In this document: positions 1-7,404 of the stretch, in pieces
Layout of the letters: each line of letters starts with the position of its first letter
How positions within the stretch are numbered: position 1 is the stretch's first letter
Assembly (NCBI GenBank): GCA_035656335.1
Contig: DASRSS010000341.1
Span: forward strand, 1 to 22,409
Direction: 5' to 3'
Source of the DNA: DASRSS01 sp035656335
Lineage (GTDB): Bacteria; Actinomycetota; Actinomycetes; Mycobacteriales; Jatrophihabitantaceae
Length of the DNA: 22,409 nt
Program-made: the position numbers and the translations under genes
Notes under the pieces: model-generated
Told to the model about the DNA's origin: nothing
Seen by the model: only the letters and a program-made list of their open reading frames with translations
Database searches by the model: none

Positions 1-259
1 CCAGACCAACGAGGTCTTCCGCGACGCCGTCGCCCGCGGCGTGCGCGACGGCAGCTTCGCCGACATCGACGTCAACCGCGTCGTGCGCGGCATGCTCTCG
101 CTCAGCATCGACCTCGTCCGCTGGTACCGCCTCGACGGCAACGACTCCCCCGAGCAACTCGGCGACTTCTACGCCGACCTCGCGCTCCGGATGGTCACGA
201 CGGCTCCGCGCGTGCCGGCCAAGCGCACGCGTCGCAGCAGCAGCGCGGCGCGCGCTTGA
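1..259 (+). CDS. TetR-family transcriptional regulator, C-terminal fragment (5' end outside window)
   Basis: Reading frame 2 is open from the window edge to a TGA at 257-259, giving about 85 C-terminal residues. The visible part is the ligand-binding/dimerisation half of a TetR regulator. The helix running through DLVRWYRLDG, followed by SPEQLGDFYADLALRM, matches what I recall of the C-terminal domain of KstR2-like TetR proteins, which often control acyl-CoA or sterol catabolism. The DNA-binding helix-turn-helix lies upstream of the window and is not seen. The tail is basic and Ser/Arg-rich (KRTRRSSSAARA). The stop codon lies inside a TTGACA hexamer that looks like the -35 of the acyl-CoA synthetase downstream, so this protein is a good candidate for its regulator. 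Family assignment is inferred from a fragment. Confidence 0.75.
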   Translation, partial: QTNEVFRDAVARGVRDGSFADIDVNRVVRGMLSLSIDLVRWYRLDGNDSPEQLGDFYADLALRMVTTAPRVPAKRTRRSSSAARA

Positions 260-284
260 CATCACCGCACGCTGCGGTGACTAT
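256..284 (+). promoter_or_regulatory. Putative promoter of the acyl-CoA synthetase gene
   Basis: A perfect TTGACA (256-261) is followed after 17 bp by GACTAT (279-284), a weak -10 match. The -35 overlaps the stop codon of the upstream TetR gene. The coding start lies about 35 bp downstream. The spacer is occupied by an inverted repeat, described separately. Confidence 0.5.
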
Positions 285-294
285 GCGCTTAGTC
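262..294. promoter_or_regulatory. Two adjacent operator-like palindromes
   Basis: TCACCGCA (262-269) and TGCGGTGA (273-280) form a perfect 8-bp inverted repeat with a 3-bp spacer, filling the gap between the -35 and -10. Overlapping its end is GACTATGCGCTTAGTC (279-294), a 16-bp palindrome with one mismatched pair; AGTC is then repeated at 295-298. The second element has the size and symmetry of a TetR operator. The first could also form a small hairpin in RNA. Which protein binds is inference; the adjacent TetR is the obvious candidate. Confidence 0.5.
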
Positions 295-319
295 AGTCGG
301 TTTGCCTGAAGGGAGCTCC

Positions 320-1972
320 ATGCGGGGCCTCATGCAGCAGCGCGCGCTTACCGTCCACGCGCTGTGGGAACGCGTCGAACAGAACTTCGGGCACAAGCGC
401 GTGGTGACCGCGACCAGATCCGGCGAGACGACGGCGACCTGGCGCGAGGTCGGCGAACGGGCGCGGCGGCTGACCGGCGTGCTCGACCAGCTCGGCGCCG
501 CTGCGGACGCACGCATCGGGACGCTCGCCTGGAACACGCAGCGGCACGTGGAGCTGTACCTGGCCGTCCCGACCAGCGGCCGCGTGCTGCACACGCTCAA
601 CCACCGGCTGTACCTGGACGACCTGCGCTACATCATCGAGGACGCTGCCGACGAGGTGCTCTTCATCGACCGCTCGCTGGTGCCGAAGCTCGCGCCGCTT
701 CTCGCCGAGCTGCGCGCGGTGCGGCATCTCGTAATCATGGACGACGGCGGGGACGAACCGGTGCCCGACGATCCCCGCGTCGCCGACTACGAGCAGCTGC
801 TGACCGCCGCGCAGCCGGTCACGCCGCGGGACGATCTCGACGAGGACGACGCGGCGAACCTCTGTTACACGTCCGGCACGACCGGGCCGCCGAAGGGCGT
901 TCTGTACAGCCACCGTTCCATCGCGCTGCACGCCCTGATGCTGCTCGGCGCGGACGGCTTCGCGATCAGCGAGCGCGACGTCGTCATGCCGATCGTGCCG
1001 ATGTTCCACGTCAACGCGTGGGGCCTGCCGTACGCCGCCATGCTCGCCGGTTCGGACCTGGTCCTGCCCGGGCCGGCCATGCAACCCGAGGCGTTGCTGG
1101 ATCAGCTGGAACGGCACCGGGTCACCTTCTCGGCCGGCGTGCCGACGATCTGGCGCAGCATCCAACCGCTGCTCGGCGGCGCCGACCTGAGCAGCCTGCG
1201 CATGGTCGTCAGCGGTGGCGGCGCGTTGCCGGATTCCCTGTCCCGTGCGTGGGAAGAGGCGATCGGCATCCCGCTCACCAGCTCCTGGGGGATGACCGAG
1301 ACCAGCCCGGTCGTCGCGTGCTCGCGCGTCGGAACCGCCCACGACGGACTTCCGGCCGACGAGCGGCGCCGGCTGCTCGGCGTGCCGGGCCCGAACCTGC
1401 CGTTCACCCGGCTGCGGATCCTGGACGACGACGGGCAGCCGGTCGAGCACGACGGCAGCACACCCGGTGAGCTACAGGTGTCCGGGCCGACGGTCGCGGG
1501 CGGCTACTTTGGCGACGACTCCGGTTCGGCGTTCACCGACGACGGTTGGCTGCGCACCGGCGACGTCGCGACTATCGACCGGTTCGGCTACCTGCGCATC
1601 GTCGACCGCACGAAGGACCTGGTGAAGTCCGGCGGCGAATGGATCTCGTCCGTGGCGCTGGAGAATGAGATCATGGCGCATCCGTCGGTGCGCGAGGCCG
1701 CGGTCATCGCCGTGGCCGACGAGCGCTGGGGCGAACGCCCGCTCGCCTGCGTCGTCCCGGCCGAGGGATGCGCCGTCGAACCGGGCGAGCTGCGCGACTT
1801 CCTCGCCGGCCGGGTCTCGTCCTGGTGGATCCCCGAACAGATCTGGGTGCTCGGCGAGATCCCCAAGACATCCACCGGCAAGTTCTCCAAGCTCGCGCTG
1901 CGGCAGCTGCGCGCCGAACTGGACGCGGTCGGCCAGGCCACCGGCGGCAGCGCGGCGGAGCCGAGCCGGTGA
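320..1972 (+). CDS. Acyl-CoA synthetase (AMP-forming, long-chain fatty-acid-CoA ligase type)
   Basis: This 550-residue member of the ANL adenylating superfamily should activate a carboxylic acid to its acyl-adenylate and then to the CoA thioester. The core P-loop-like motif YTSGTTGPPKG begins at residue 183. The hinge motif DRTKDLVKSGGEW begins near residue 429, preceded by GWLRTGD. The C-terminal catalytic lysine lies in PKTSTGKFSK at K521, so all three signature regions are intact. I chose ATG 320 because AAGGGAG at 309-315 sits just upstream; an in-frame TTG at 302 would place that Shine-Dalgarno inside the gene. The last codon overlaps the start of the SDR gene, indicating an operon. The family and SDR neighbour fit fatty-acid or related acid catabolism; the true substrate cannot be read from sequence. 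Confidence 0.93.
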   Translation: MRGLMQQRALTVHALWERVEQNFGHKRVVTATRSGETTATWREVGERARRLTGVLDQLGAAADARIGTLAWNTQRHVELYLAVPTSGRVLHTLNHRLYLDDLRYIIEDAADEVLFIDRSLVPKLAPLLAELRAVRHLVIMDDGGDEPVPDDPRVADYEQLLTAAQPVTPRDDLDEDDAANLCYTSGTTGPPKGVLYSHRSIALHALMLLGADGFAISERDVVMPIVPMFHVNAWGLPYAAMLAGSDLVLPGPAMQPEALLDQLERHRVTFSAGVPTIWRSIQPLLGGADLSSLRMVVSGGGALPDSLSRAWEEAIGIPLTSSWGMTETSPVVACSRVGTAHDGLPADERRRLLGVPGPNLPFTRLRILDDDGQPVEHDGSTPGELQVSGPTVAGGYFGDDSGSAFTDDGWLRTGDVATIDRFGYLRIVDRTKDLVKSGGEWISSVALENEIMAHPSVREAAVIAVADERWGERPLACVVPAEGCAVEPGELRDFLAGRVSSWWIPEQIWVLGEIPKTSTGKFSKLALRQLRAELDAVGQATGGSAAEPSR

Positions 1973-2706
1973 CCAACGTCAGCTTCGACTTCACCGGCCA
2001 ATCCGTGATCGTCACCGGCGCAGCGCGGGGCGTGGGCAAGGCGATCGGCGAGCTGTTCGCCCACGCCGGAGCCACCGTGTACCTCGTCGACTTCGACGCC
2101 GAAGAGGTGTCCGCCGCCGCTGAGGAGCTGGGCGCGGTCGGGCTCGTCGCCGATGTTGCGAACACCGCTGACGTCGATGCAGTCGTCGCTCGCGTCATCG
2201 CCGACACCGGGCGCATCGACGTGCTGGTGAACAACGCGGGCCTCCTGCGCGACGGCGTGGTGTGGAAGCTGTCCGACGAGGACTACGAGGCGGTTCTCGC
2301 GGTGCACGCGGGCGGCACGTTCCGGTTCACCCGCGCGGTGGTCCCCCAGTTCCGCAAGCAGGGCGGCGGACGGATCATCAACGTCACCTCCTACACGGGG
2401 CTGCGCGGCAATGTCGGGCAGGCGAACTACGCGATGGCCAAGGCCGGGATCATCGGCTTCACGAAGACGACCGCGAAGGAGCTCGCGCGGTTCGGCGTCA
2501 CCGTCAACGCGATCTCGCCGAACGCCCGCACCCGCATGATCGACTCGCTTCCCGCGGACAAGCTCGCCGCGCTGACCGAATCGACCCCGATGCGGCGTTT
2601 CGCGGAGGCCACCGAGATGGCCGGAGCGGTCGCGTTCCTCGCGTCCGACGCCGCCGCGTACATCACCGGGGTCGTGCTGCCCGTGGACGGCGGCATCTCG
2701 ATCTGA
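1969..2706 (+). CDS. SDR-family oxidoreductase (FabG/3-hydroxyacyl-CoA dehydrogenase-like)
   Basis: This 245-residue classical short-chain dehydrogenase/reductase has the nucleotide-binding glycine motif TGAARGVG at residues 16-23 and NNAG at 88-91. The catalytic Ser141, Tyr154 and Lys158 (YAMAK) have canonical spacing, and the C-terminal ITGVVLPVDGG segment is typical of the family. An acidic residue in the VDFDAEE segment after the second strand suggests NAD(H) preference, which is an inference. The GTG start at 1969 shares GTGA with the acyl-CoA synthetase stop, a 4-bp overlap implying translational coupling. Start alternatives further upstream would run deep into the synthetase gene. With the ligase it likely works on a CoA-activated or keto/hydroxy substrate; it could equally be a FabG-type 3-oxoacyl reductase. 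Confidence 0.92.
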   Translation: MTNVSFDFTGQSVIVTGAARGVGKAIGELFAHAGATVYLVDFDAEEVSAAAEELGAVGLVADVANTADVDAVVARVIADTGRIDVLVNNAGLLRDGVVWKLSDEDYEAVLAVHAGGTFRFTRAVVPQFRKQGGGRIINVTSYTGLRGNVGQANYAMAKAGIIGFTKTTAKELARFGVTVNAISPNARTRMIDSLPADKLAALTESTPMRRFAEATEMAGAVAFLASDAAAYITGVVLPVDGGISI

Positions 2707-2829
2707 GCGACGCCGGCCGCCGACCCGGCTACGAGCGCGCATCGGCGGTTGAGTTGTCGAGTGGCGGCACCGGGGTCGCGATGCCAGAGTGTCCGCGTCG
2801 GGGGGCCGACGAGGGAACCGAGGCCGGGC

Positions 2830-4278
2830 ATGGACAACGCCGATCGCGGCTACGACCGCCGCACCATCCTCAAGGCCGGGCTGGGCATCACCGCCGCGGC
2901 CGCCGCCGGAGCGCTGCCGCTGGGCCTGCCGGCGAGGCACGCCGACGCGTCCCCGCTGCGCGCGCCCGGCTCGCTGCCGTTCCCGGACCGTCCGGTGGGC
3001 AAGCCGACGCACACCTTCCCGTTCGATCACCTCGTGGTCGTCATGCAGGAGAACCACTCGTTCGACAACTACTTCGGCATGTTGCCGGTGCGCGGCCAGC
3101 CCGCGGCGGACGGGTTCACGTTCGACAGCGACGGCAGGCCCACCAACTGGAACCCGCTCGACGGCGAACGGATGGTCGCGTTCCACCAGGCGAGCTATCT
3201 CGGCAGCCGCGACACGGGCAGCCAGAACTGGAACGACACGCACCGGCAGATCAACGGCGGGCGGATGGACGGGTTCGCCGCCACCGGCCCGGGTTCGATG
3301 GGCTACTGGGACGAGCCCGATCTGCCGTTCTACTACTCGCTGGCCAAGACGTTCACGCTGGCGAACCGGTGGTTCGGCTCGGCACCGTGCCAGACCTATC
3401 CGAACCGCCGCTTCCTGATGGCGGGGACCGCGTCCGGCGTGATCTCGACGGACCTGACCAACATCAACTCTGCCCGGCCGGCCAGCGGAACGATCTGGGA
3501 CCAGCTCAGCAAGCACCGGATCAGCTGGCGGAACTACTTCAGCGACGCGCCGAGCACCGCGATCATCCTGGAGACGGTCCTCAAGCACCCCGCGAACCTC
3601 GCCCGCATCGAGCAGTTCTACCTCGACGCCGCGCTCGGCACGCTGCCCGCCGTGAGCCTGGTCGACAGCTCGTTCGGGACGATCACCGGCGAGGTCAACG
3701 GGCTCGGCCGCGAGCTCAAGGTGCCCACGTTCGGCGCCGTCACCAACGACCTGTTCATCGGCACGTCCGAGTCCGAGGAGAACCCGCAGGACATCCAGCT
3801 CGGCGAGTCGTTCGTCGCCCGCATCGTTCACGCCGTGATGCGCGGGCCGAAGTGGAAGCGGACCATGCTCGTCTGGCTGTACGACGAGCACGGCGGCTAC
3901 TACGACCACGTGCCGCCACCGGCCGCCGTCCCACCCGACGACATCCCACCGGCGCTGGCCGCGGGCGATGCCCCCGGCGGCTACGACCTGTACGGGCCGC
4001 GCGTGCCAGCCGTGGTCGTCAGCCCGTACTCGCGGCCGAACAGCGTGACGAACGTCGTCCACGACCACACCTCGGTCCTGGCGACCATCGAACAGCAGTG
4101 GAACCTGCCCGCGCTCACCTACCGCGACGCCAACGCGACCAGCCTGATCGACTTCCTCGACCCCAGCACGATGGCGTTCGCGACGCCGCCGACGCTGGCC
4201 AAACCGGCCAACCCGCTGCCCGGCCTGCGCGCGGGCCTGCGCGACGGCCAGCCGATCCCGCCCTCGCCCGTCCCATGA
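2830..4278 (+). CDS. Tat-exported phosphoesterase (phospholipase C / acid phosphatase superfamily)
   Basis: This is a 482-residue secreted hydrolase of the PF04185-type phosphoesterase family. A twin-arginine motif RRTILK (R10-R11) is followed by an Ala-rich hydrophobic stretch and a likely cleavage after ADA (residue 40), so export in folded form is expected. The family signature ENHSFDNYFG starts at residue 74, and DEHGGYYDHV at 352-361 supplies further metal/active-site residues. The later segment GPRVPAVVVSPYSRP and HDHTSVLATIE also match the family. ATG 2830 was chosen because it starts exactly before the Tat region and has GAGG 7 bases upstream. It lies 124 bp after the SDR gene, so co-transcription is possible but not certain. 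Substrate could be phospholipids or phosphomonoesters; relatives also include AcpA-like acid phosphatases. Confidence 0.9.
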   Translation: MDNADRGYDRRTILKAGLGITAAAAAGALPLGLPARHADASPLRAPGSLPFPDRPVGKPTHTFPFDHLVVVMQENHSFDNYFGMLPVRGQPAADGFTFDSDGRPTNWNPLDGERMVAFHQASYLGSRDTGSQNWNDTHRQINGGRMDGFAATGPGSMGYWDEPDLPFYYSLAKTFTLANRWFGSAPCQTYPNRRFLMAGTASGVISTDLTNINSARPASGTIWDQLSKHRISWRNYFSDAPSTAIILETVLKHPANLARIEQFYLDAALGTLPAVSLVDSSFGTITGEVNGLGRELKVPTFGAVTNDLFIGTSESEENPQDIQLGESFVARIVHAVMRGPKWKRTMLVWLYDEHGGYYDHVPPPAAVPPDDIPPALAAGDAPGGYDLYGPRVPAVVVSPYSRPNSVTNVVHDHTSVLATIEQQWNLPALTYRDANATSLIDFLDPSTMAFATPPTLAKPANPLPGLRAGLRDGQPIPPSPVP

Positions 4279-4335
4279 TCGCGGCTGGGATATCGTCCGG
4301 CTGACCGATAGGACGCCGAACCTCGGGAGTACGCA

Positions 4336-4800
4336 ATGCCCTACGCCGTCGATTTCACGTCCGTGTCGACAGTCGGACTGGAGTCGTCGCCGGTCGCGGA
4401 CGCGCTCGCCGGCCTCCGCGCGAACGAGGCCCGCTACTTCAAGAACAAGTACGACCACACGTTCACGGTCGTGCCCGCGAGCGAGGCTCAGGACACCATC
4501 GACTGGGTGCACCGGATCCTGCGCGAGGAGCGCGATCTCGTCATCGCGTCCCGACCGCTGGAAGCGACCGAGTTCGTCGTCGAGAACATCAAGATCGCAT
4601 ACGTGTTCTACGAGAGCGGGCTGTCGATCAACGTCATGTACACCCTGGACGCGCCCACGAAGCGAGCGGTCGGGTTCAAGCTGTCGGACGGCATGGACGT
4701 TCCCGAGGAGCTCGCGCCCAGCTTCAAGTTTGCGCGGCAGAAGTCGAAGCTCGCCGGAACCATCCGCGGCTCGTACTTCCTGATCAAGAACGAGTACTGA
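4336..4800 (+). CDS. Hypothetical protein, 154 aa
   Basis: I do not recognise this family. The protein is soluble-looking, with no signal peptide and no membrane segment. It has a mixed alpha/beta composition with several aromatic-rich strands (IAYVFYESG, GSYFLIKNEY). A repeated charged middle region, EAQDTIDWVHRILREERDL, is likely helical. The start ATG at 4336 is preceded by GGGAG at 4325-4329. Codon use is like the neighbours, and the frame covers 154 codons without interruption, so it is very likely a real gene. It sits 57 bp after the phosphoesterase and 62 bp before nhaA on the same strand, but no functional link is evident. Confidence 0.75.
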   Translation: MPYAVDFTSVSTVGLESSPVADALAGLRANEARYFKNKYDHTFTVVPASEAQDTIDWVHRILREERDLVIASRPLEATEFVVENIKIAYVFYESGLSINVMYTLDAPTKRAVGFKLSDGMDVPEELAPSFKFARQKSKLAGTIRGSYFLIKNEY

Positions 4801-4862
4801 CCCAGCCGCGGGCAAGTGACGGGCGCGCCCGGCTACTCGTAGTGTCCATCCTGTGAACGAGC

Positions 4863-6767
4863 ATGGCTGACTCCAGCGCAGTCACGCCCTGGCGGGGCCG
4901 CGCAGCGTGGGCACGGGCGCAGGCAGCACCGCTGCGTTCCTTCCTGGTCACCGAGTCCGGCAGCGCGGGCGTGCTGCTGGCCGCCGTGCTCGCCGCGCTC
5001 GTGTGGGCGAACGTCGACATCGGCAGCTACGACCGCGTGTGGCATGCGACCCTGTCGATCCGCCTCGGCGACGCACACGTCACCCGTGATCTGCGCACCT
5101 GGATCAACAGCGGGCTGATGACGCTGTTCTTCCTGGTCGTCGGCCTGGAGGCCCGCCGCGAATTCGACCTCGGCGACCTGCGGGAGCGGCGCAGGTTCGT
5201 GCTGCCGTGCGTGGCCGGCCTGGTCGGCATGGCGATCCCGATCGCCATCTATCTCGTCGTCAACGCGGGTCACTCGAGCGCGCACGGCTGGGGCGTCGCC
5301 ATGTCGAGCGACACCGCGCTCGCGCTCGGCCTGCTCGCGATCCTCGGCCGCGAGGTGCCCGACCGCGTCCGCGTCTTCCTGCTGACCGTCTTCGTCGTCG
5401 ACGACCTGGCCGCACTGGTCGTCATCGCCGTCGCGTACACCGATCACGTCGACGTCCCTCATCTGCTCATCGCGATCGCGGTGTTCGCCGTCCTGCTCGC
5501 GGCGACGCTGCGTGGCGTCCGGCGCAGGTCGCTGTTCCTCGCGCTCGGGCTGGTGATGTGGGCGGCGCTGCTGGCCAGCGGCGTCGACCCGGTCGTCGCC
5601 GGCTTGGCGATCGGGCTGTCGGCCTCGGCGTACTCACCGCAGCGCGGCGATCTCGAGGAGGCGACGGTGCTCGTGAAGCTGTTCCGCGAGCAGCCGACGC
5701 CGCAGCTCGCCCGCTCGGCCAGCGTCCGGATCACGTCGACGCTGTCGCCGAACGAGCGGCTGCAGAGCTTCTTTCATCCCTGGACGAGCTACGTGATCGT
5801 TCCGCTGTTCGCCCTGGCGAACGCGGGCATCGAGCTGAACGGCAGCTTCCTGCGGCACGCGTACACGGCGCCCATCACGCTCGGCATGCTGATCGGCTAC
5901 GTGGTCGGCAAGCCGGTGGCGGTCGTCGTGAGCTCGTGGCTGGTCACCAGGCTGAGCATGGGACGGATCCGTCCGCCGGTCGGCTGGGCTGCGGTGCTGG
6001 GCAGCGGGACGATCGCCGGCATCGGGTTCACGGTTTCACTGCTGATCGCCGACCGGGTGTTCACCGGCACGCAGCTGGCCGAGGCGAAGCTGGGCACCCT
6101 CACCGCCGCCGTGGTCGCCGCGGGCGTCACCTGGATCGTCTACCGGATCACCGGAACGCTGCCCGCCGCGCGGCGGGCCCGCGCGCTCGTCGGGGACGCC
6201 CGCGTGATCCAGGACCTGATCCCCGAGGTCGACGTCGCCCGCGATCACATCCGCGGACCGCTGGACGCCTCGATCACGGTGATCGAGTTCGGCGACTTCC
6301 AGTGCCCGTACTGCGGGCAGGCGGAGTCGGTCGCCCGCAGCCTGCTCACCGACAGCGACCTGCGCTTCGTGTGGCGGCACCTGCCGCTGCACAGCGTCCA
6401 CCCCGCCGCACAGCTCGCGGCCGAGGCGACGGAAGCGGCCGCGGCCCAGGGCCGGTTCTGGGAGATGCACGACTGCCTGTTCGATCACCAGGACCACCTC
6501 GAGCCGGCGGACCTGATCCGCTACGCCACCGAGCTGGGGCTGGACGTCGACCGGTTCCGGGCCGACCTCGAACGGCACGCGCACGAGACCCGCGTCGCGC
6601 AGGACGTGGAATCCGCCGACGTCAGCGGCGCCACCGGTACGCCGACGTTCTTCATCAACGGGCAGCGGCACTACGGCGCCTACGACGTCGAGTCGTTGCG
6701 GGCCGCGATCAACGCCGCCCGGACGCAACTTCGCGCGGCCGAGGCCACCGCCGGTAAGGCGCGCTGA
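4863..6767 (+). CDS. nhaA: NhaA Na+/H+ antiporter fused to a C-terminal DsbA-like thioredoxin domain
   Basis: This is a 634-residue fusion. Residues about 20-430 are an NhaA antiporter that exchanges Na+ (or Li+) for protons across the cytoplasmic membrane. MTLFFLVVGLE, SSDTALALG with D150 (equivalent to the ion-binding Asp133 of E. coli NhaA) and FVVDDLAAL with D180/D181 (equivalent to Asp163/164) are all present. Residues about 445-630 are a DsbA/FrnE-type thioredoxin domain with active-site CPYC (C481, C484) in FGDFQCPYCGQ and a cis-proline region in GATGTPTFFING. Such NhaA-thioredoxin fusions are a known architecture, mainly in actinobacteria. The side of the membrane the thioredoxin domain faces cannot be told from sequence alone. 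ATG 4863 has only a weak GAACGAG upstream. A CxxC peroxiredoxin-like gene follows 136 bp downstream. Confidence 0.93.
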   Translation: MADSSAVTPWRGRAAWARAQAAPLRSFLVTESGSAGVLLAAVLAALVWANVDIGSYDRVWHATLSIRLGDAHVTRDLRTWINSGLMTLFFLVVGLEARREFDLGDLRERRRFVLPCVAGLVGMAIPIAIYLVVNAGHSSAHGWGVAMSSDTALALGLLAILGREVPDRVRVFLLTVFVVDDLAALVVIAVAYTDHVDVPHLLIAIAVFAVLLAATLRGVRRRSLFLALGLVMWAALLASGVDPVVAGLAIGLSASAYSPQRGDLEEATVLVKLFREQPTPQLARSASVRITSTLSPNERLQSFFHPWTSYVIVPLFALANAGIELNGSFLRHAYTAPITLGMLIGYVVGKPVAVVVSSWLVTRLSMGRIRPPVGWAAVLGSGTIAGIGFTVSLLIADRVFTGTQLAEAKLGTLTAAVVAAGVTWIVYRITGTLPAARRARALVGDARVIQDLIPEVDVARDHIRGPLDASITVIEFGDFQCPYCGQAESVARSLLTDSDLRFVWRHLPLHSVHPAAQLAAEATEAAAAQGRFWEMHDCLFDHQDHLEPADLIRYATELGLDVDRFRADLERHAHETRVAQDVESADVSGATGTPTFFINGQRHYGAYDVESLRAAINAARTQLRAAEATAGKAR

Positions 6768-6816
6768 GCGAACCGCGAGCGCTGAAGTCGCACTGCTGGA
6801 CGTAAGACCGGCGCAC

Positions 6817-6876
6817 GTGCCGACACCAATAGCTGTGCCGACCGTTGCAGACCGGTCGGCACCACCATGTGCCGAC
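6817..6876. repeat. GTGCCGAC repeat cluster with a 10-bp inverted repeat upstream of the peroxiredoxin gene
   Basis: The octamer GTGCCGAC occurs at 6817-6824, 6835-6842 and 6869-6876, and its reverse complement GTCGGCAC at 6855-6862. The second copy and the inverted copy extend to GTGCCGACCG (6835-6844) and CGGTCGGCAC (6853-6862), a perfect 10-bp inverted repeat with an 8-bp spacer. The cluster fills most of the 136-bp gap after nhaA. It could be a multi-site operator or an RNA hairpin; no U-tract follows, so a classical intrinsic terminator is not shown. Confidence 0.55.
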
Positions 6877-6903
6877 CCAGTCACGATCACCTGGAGCTCT
6901 TCC

Positions 6904-7380
6904 ATGCACCTGCTCAAACCCGGCGACCCGTTTCCCAGCCTGACGGTCCACCAGTCCGGCGGCGGCACGTTCACCGTCCCGGACGTGTTCGAGGGCAAGT
7001 TCGGCGTCGTGCTCTTCTATCGCGGCAGCTGGTGCCCCTACTGCAACGCGCAGCTGCGTGCGTTCGAGCGGGCACGAGCGCAGCTCGCCGAAGTCGGCGC
7101 GGATGTCGTCGCGCTGTCCGTCGACGACGAGGCGACAACCGCGCAGCTCGTGGCCAAGCACAAGCTGACCTTCCCGGTGGGCTTCGGCGCGGACGCGTCT
7201 GCGGTGGCGGAGGCGACCGGCGCGTTCGTCGATCCCGAAGGCGGTTACCTCCAGTCGACCGGATTCGTCCTCGATCCCGGCGGCAAGGTCGTGATCAGCG
7301 TCTATTCCTCCGGGGCCATCGGGCGGCTGGTGCCCGACGACGTCGTCGGCCTGATCCGGTATCTCCGCGAGCACTCCTGA
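6904..7380 (+). CDS. Peroxiredoxin-like (AhpC/TSA, redoxin) protein
   Basis: This is a 158-residue thioredoxin-fold protein. The region FYRGSWCPYCNAQL carries Cys44 and Cys47 in a WCPYC motif, where classical peroxiredoxins have PxxxTxxC. It therefore resembles the Prx-like/redoxin group with a CxxC centre. The early LKPGDPFPSLTV segment and the TGFVLDPGGKVVISVYSSGAIGRLVPDDV segment fit the AhpC/TSA fold. Expected role is thiol-dependent peroxide reduction or general thiol-disulfide exchange in the cytoplasm; no signal peptide is seen. ATG 6904 is preferred because GGAG lies at 6893-6896; an upstream in-frame GTG at 6817 would add 29 low-complexity residues and read through the repeat cluster. 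The gene follows the NhaA-thioredoxin fusion and converges on the SnoaL-like gene. Confidence 0.87.
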   Translation: MHLLKPGDPFPSLTVHQSGGGTFTVPDVFEGKFGVVLFYRGSWCPYCNAQLRAFERARAQLAEVGADVVALSVDDEATTAQLVAKHKLTFPVGFGADASAVAEATGAFVDPEGGYLQSTGFVLDPGGKVVISVYSSGAIGRLVPDDVVGLIRYLREHS

Positions 7381-7404
7381 GACCGGACGAGACCTGCCGA
7401 CGGC

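Noticed and set aside
2262..4304. A 680-codon plus-strand frame crossing the SDR and phosphoesterase genes
   Set aside because: It is a frame-shifted shadow of both genes; the translation lacks motifs and bridges two unrelated coding regions.
1588..4815. A 1075-codon open frame on the minus strand antisense to the ligase, SDR and phosphoesterase genes
   Set aside because: The translation is Arg/Val/Asp-rich without any domain and is antisense to well-supported genes; long shadow frames are expected in high-GC DNA.
4801..4862. Possible hairpin AGCCGCGGGC/GCCCGGCT between the 154-aa gene and nhaA
   Set aside because: The arms pair only with a bulge and no U-tract follows; in such GC-rich DNA this is not distinctive.
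6817..6903. N-terminal extension of the peroxiredoxin-like protein from GTG 6817
   Set aside because: It would translate the repeat cluster into low-complexity residues, and ATG 6904 has a proper GGAG site upstream.
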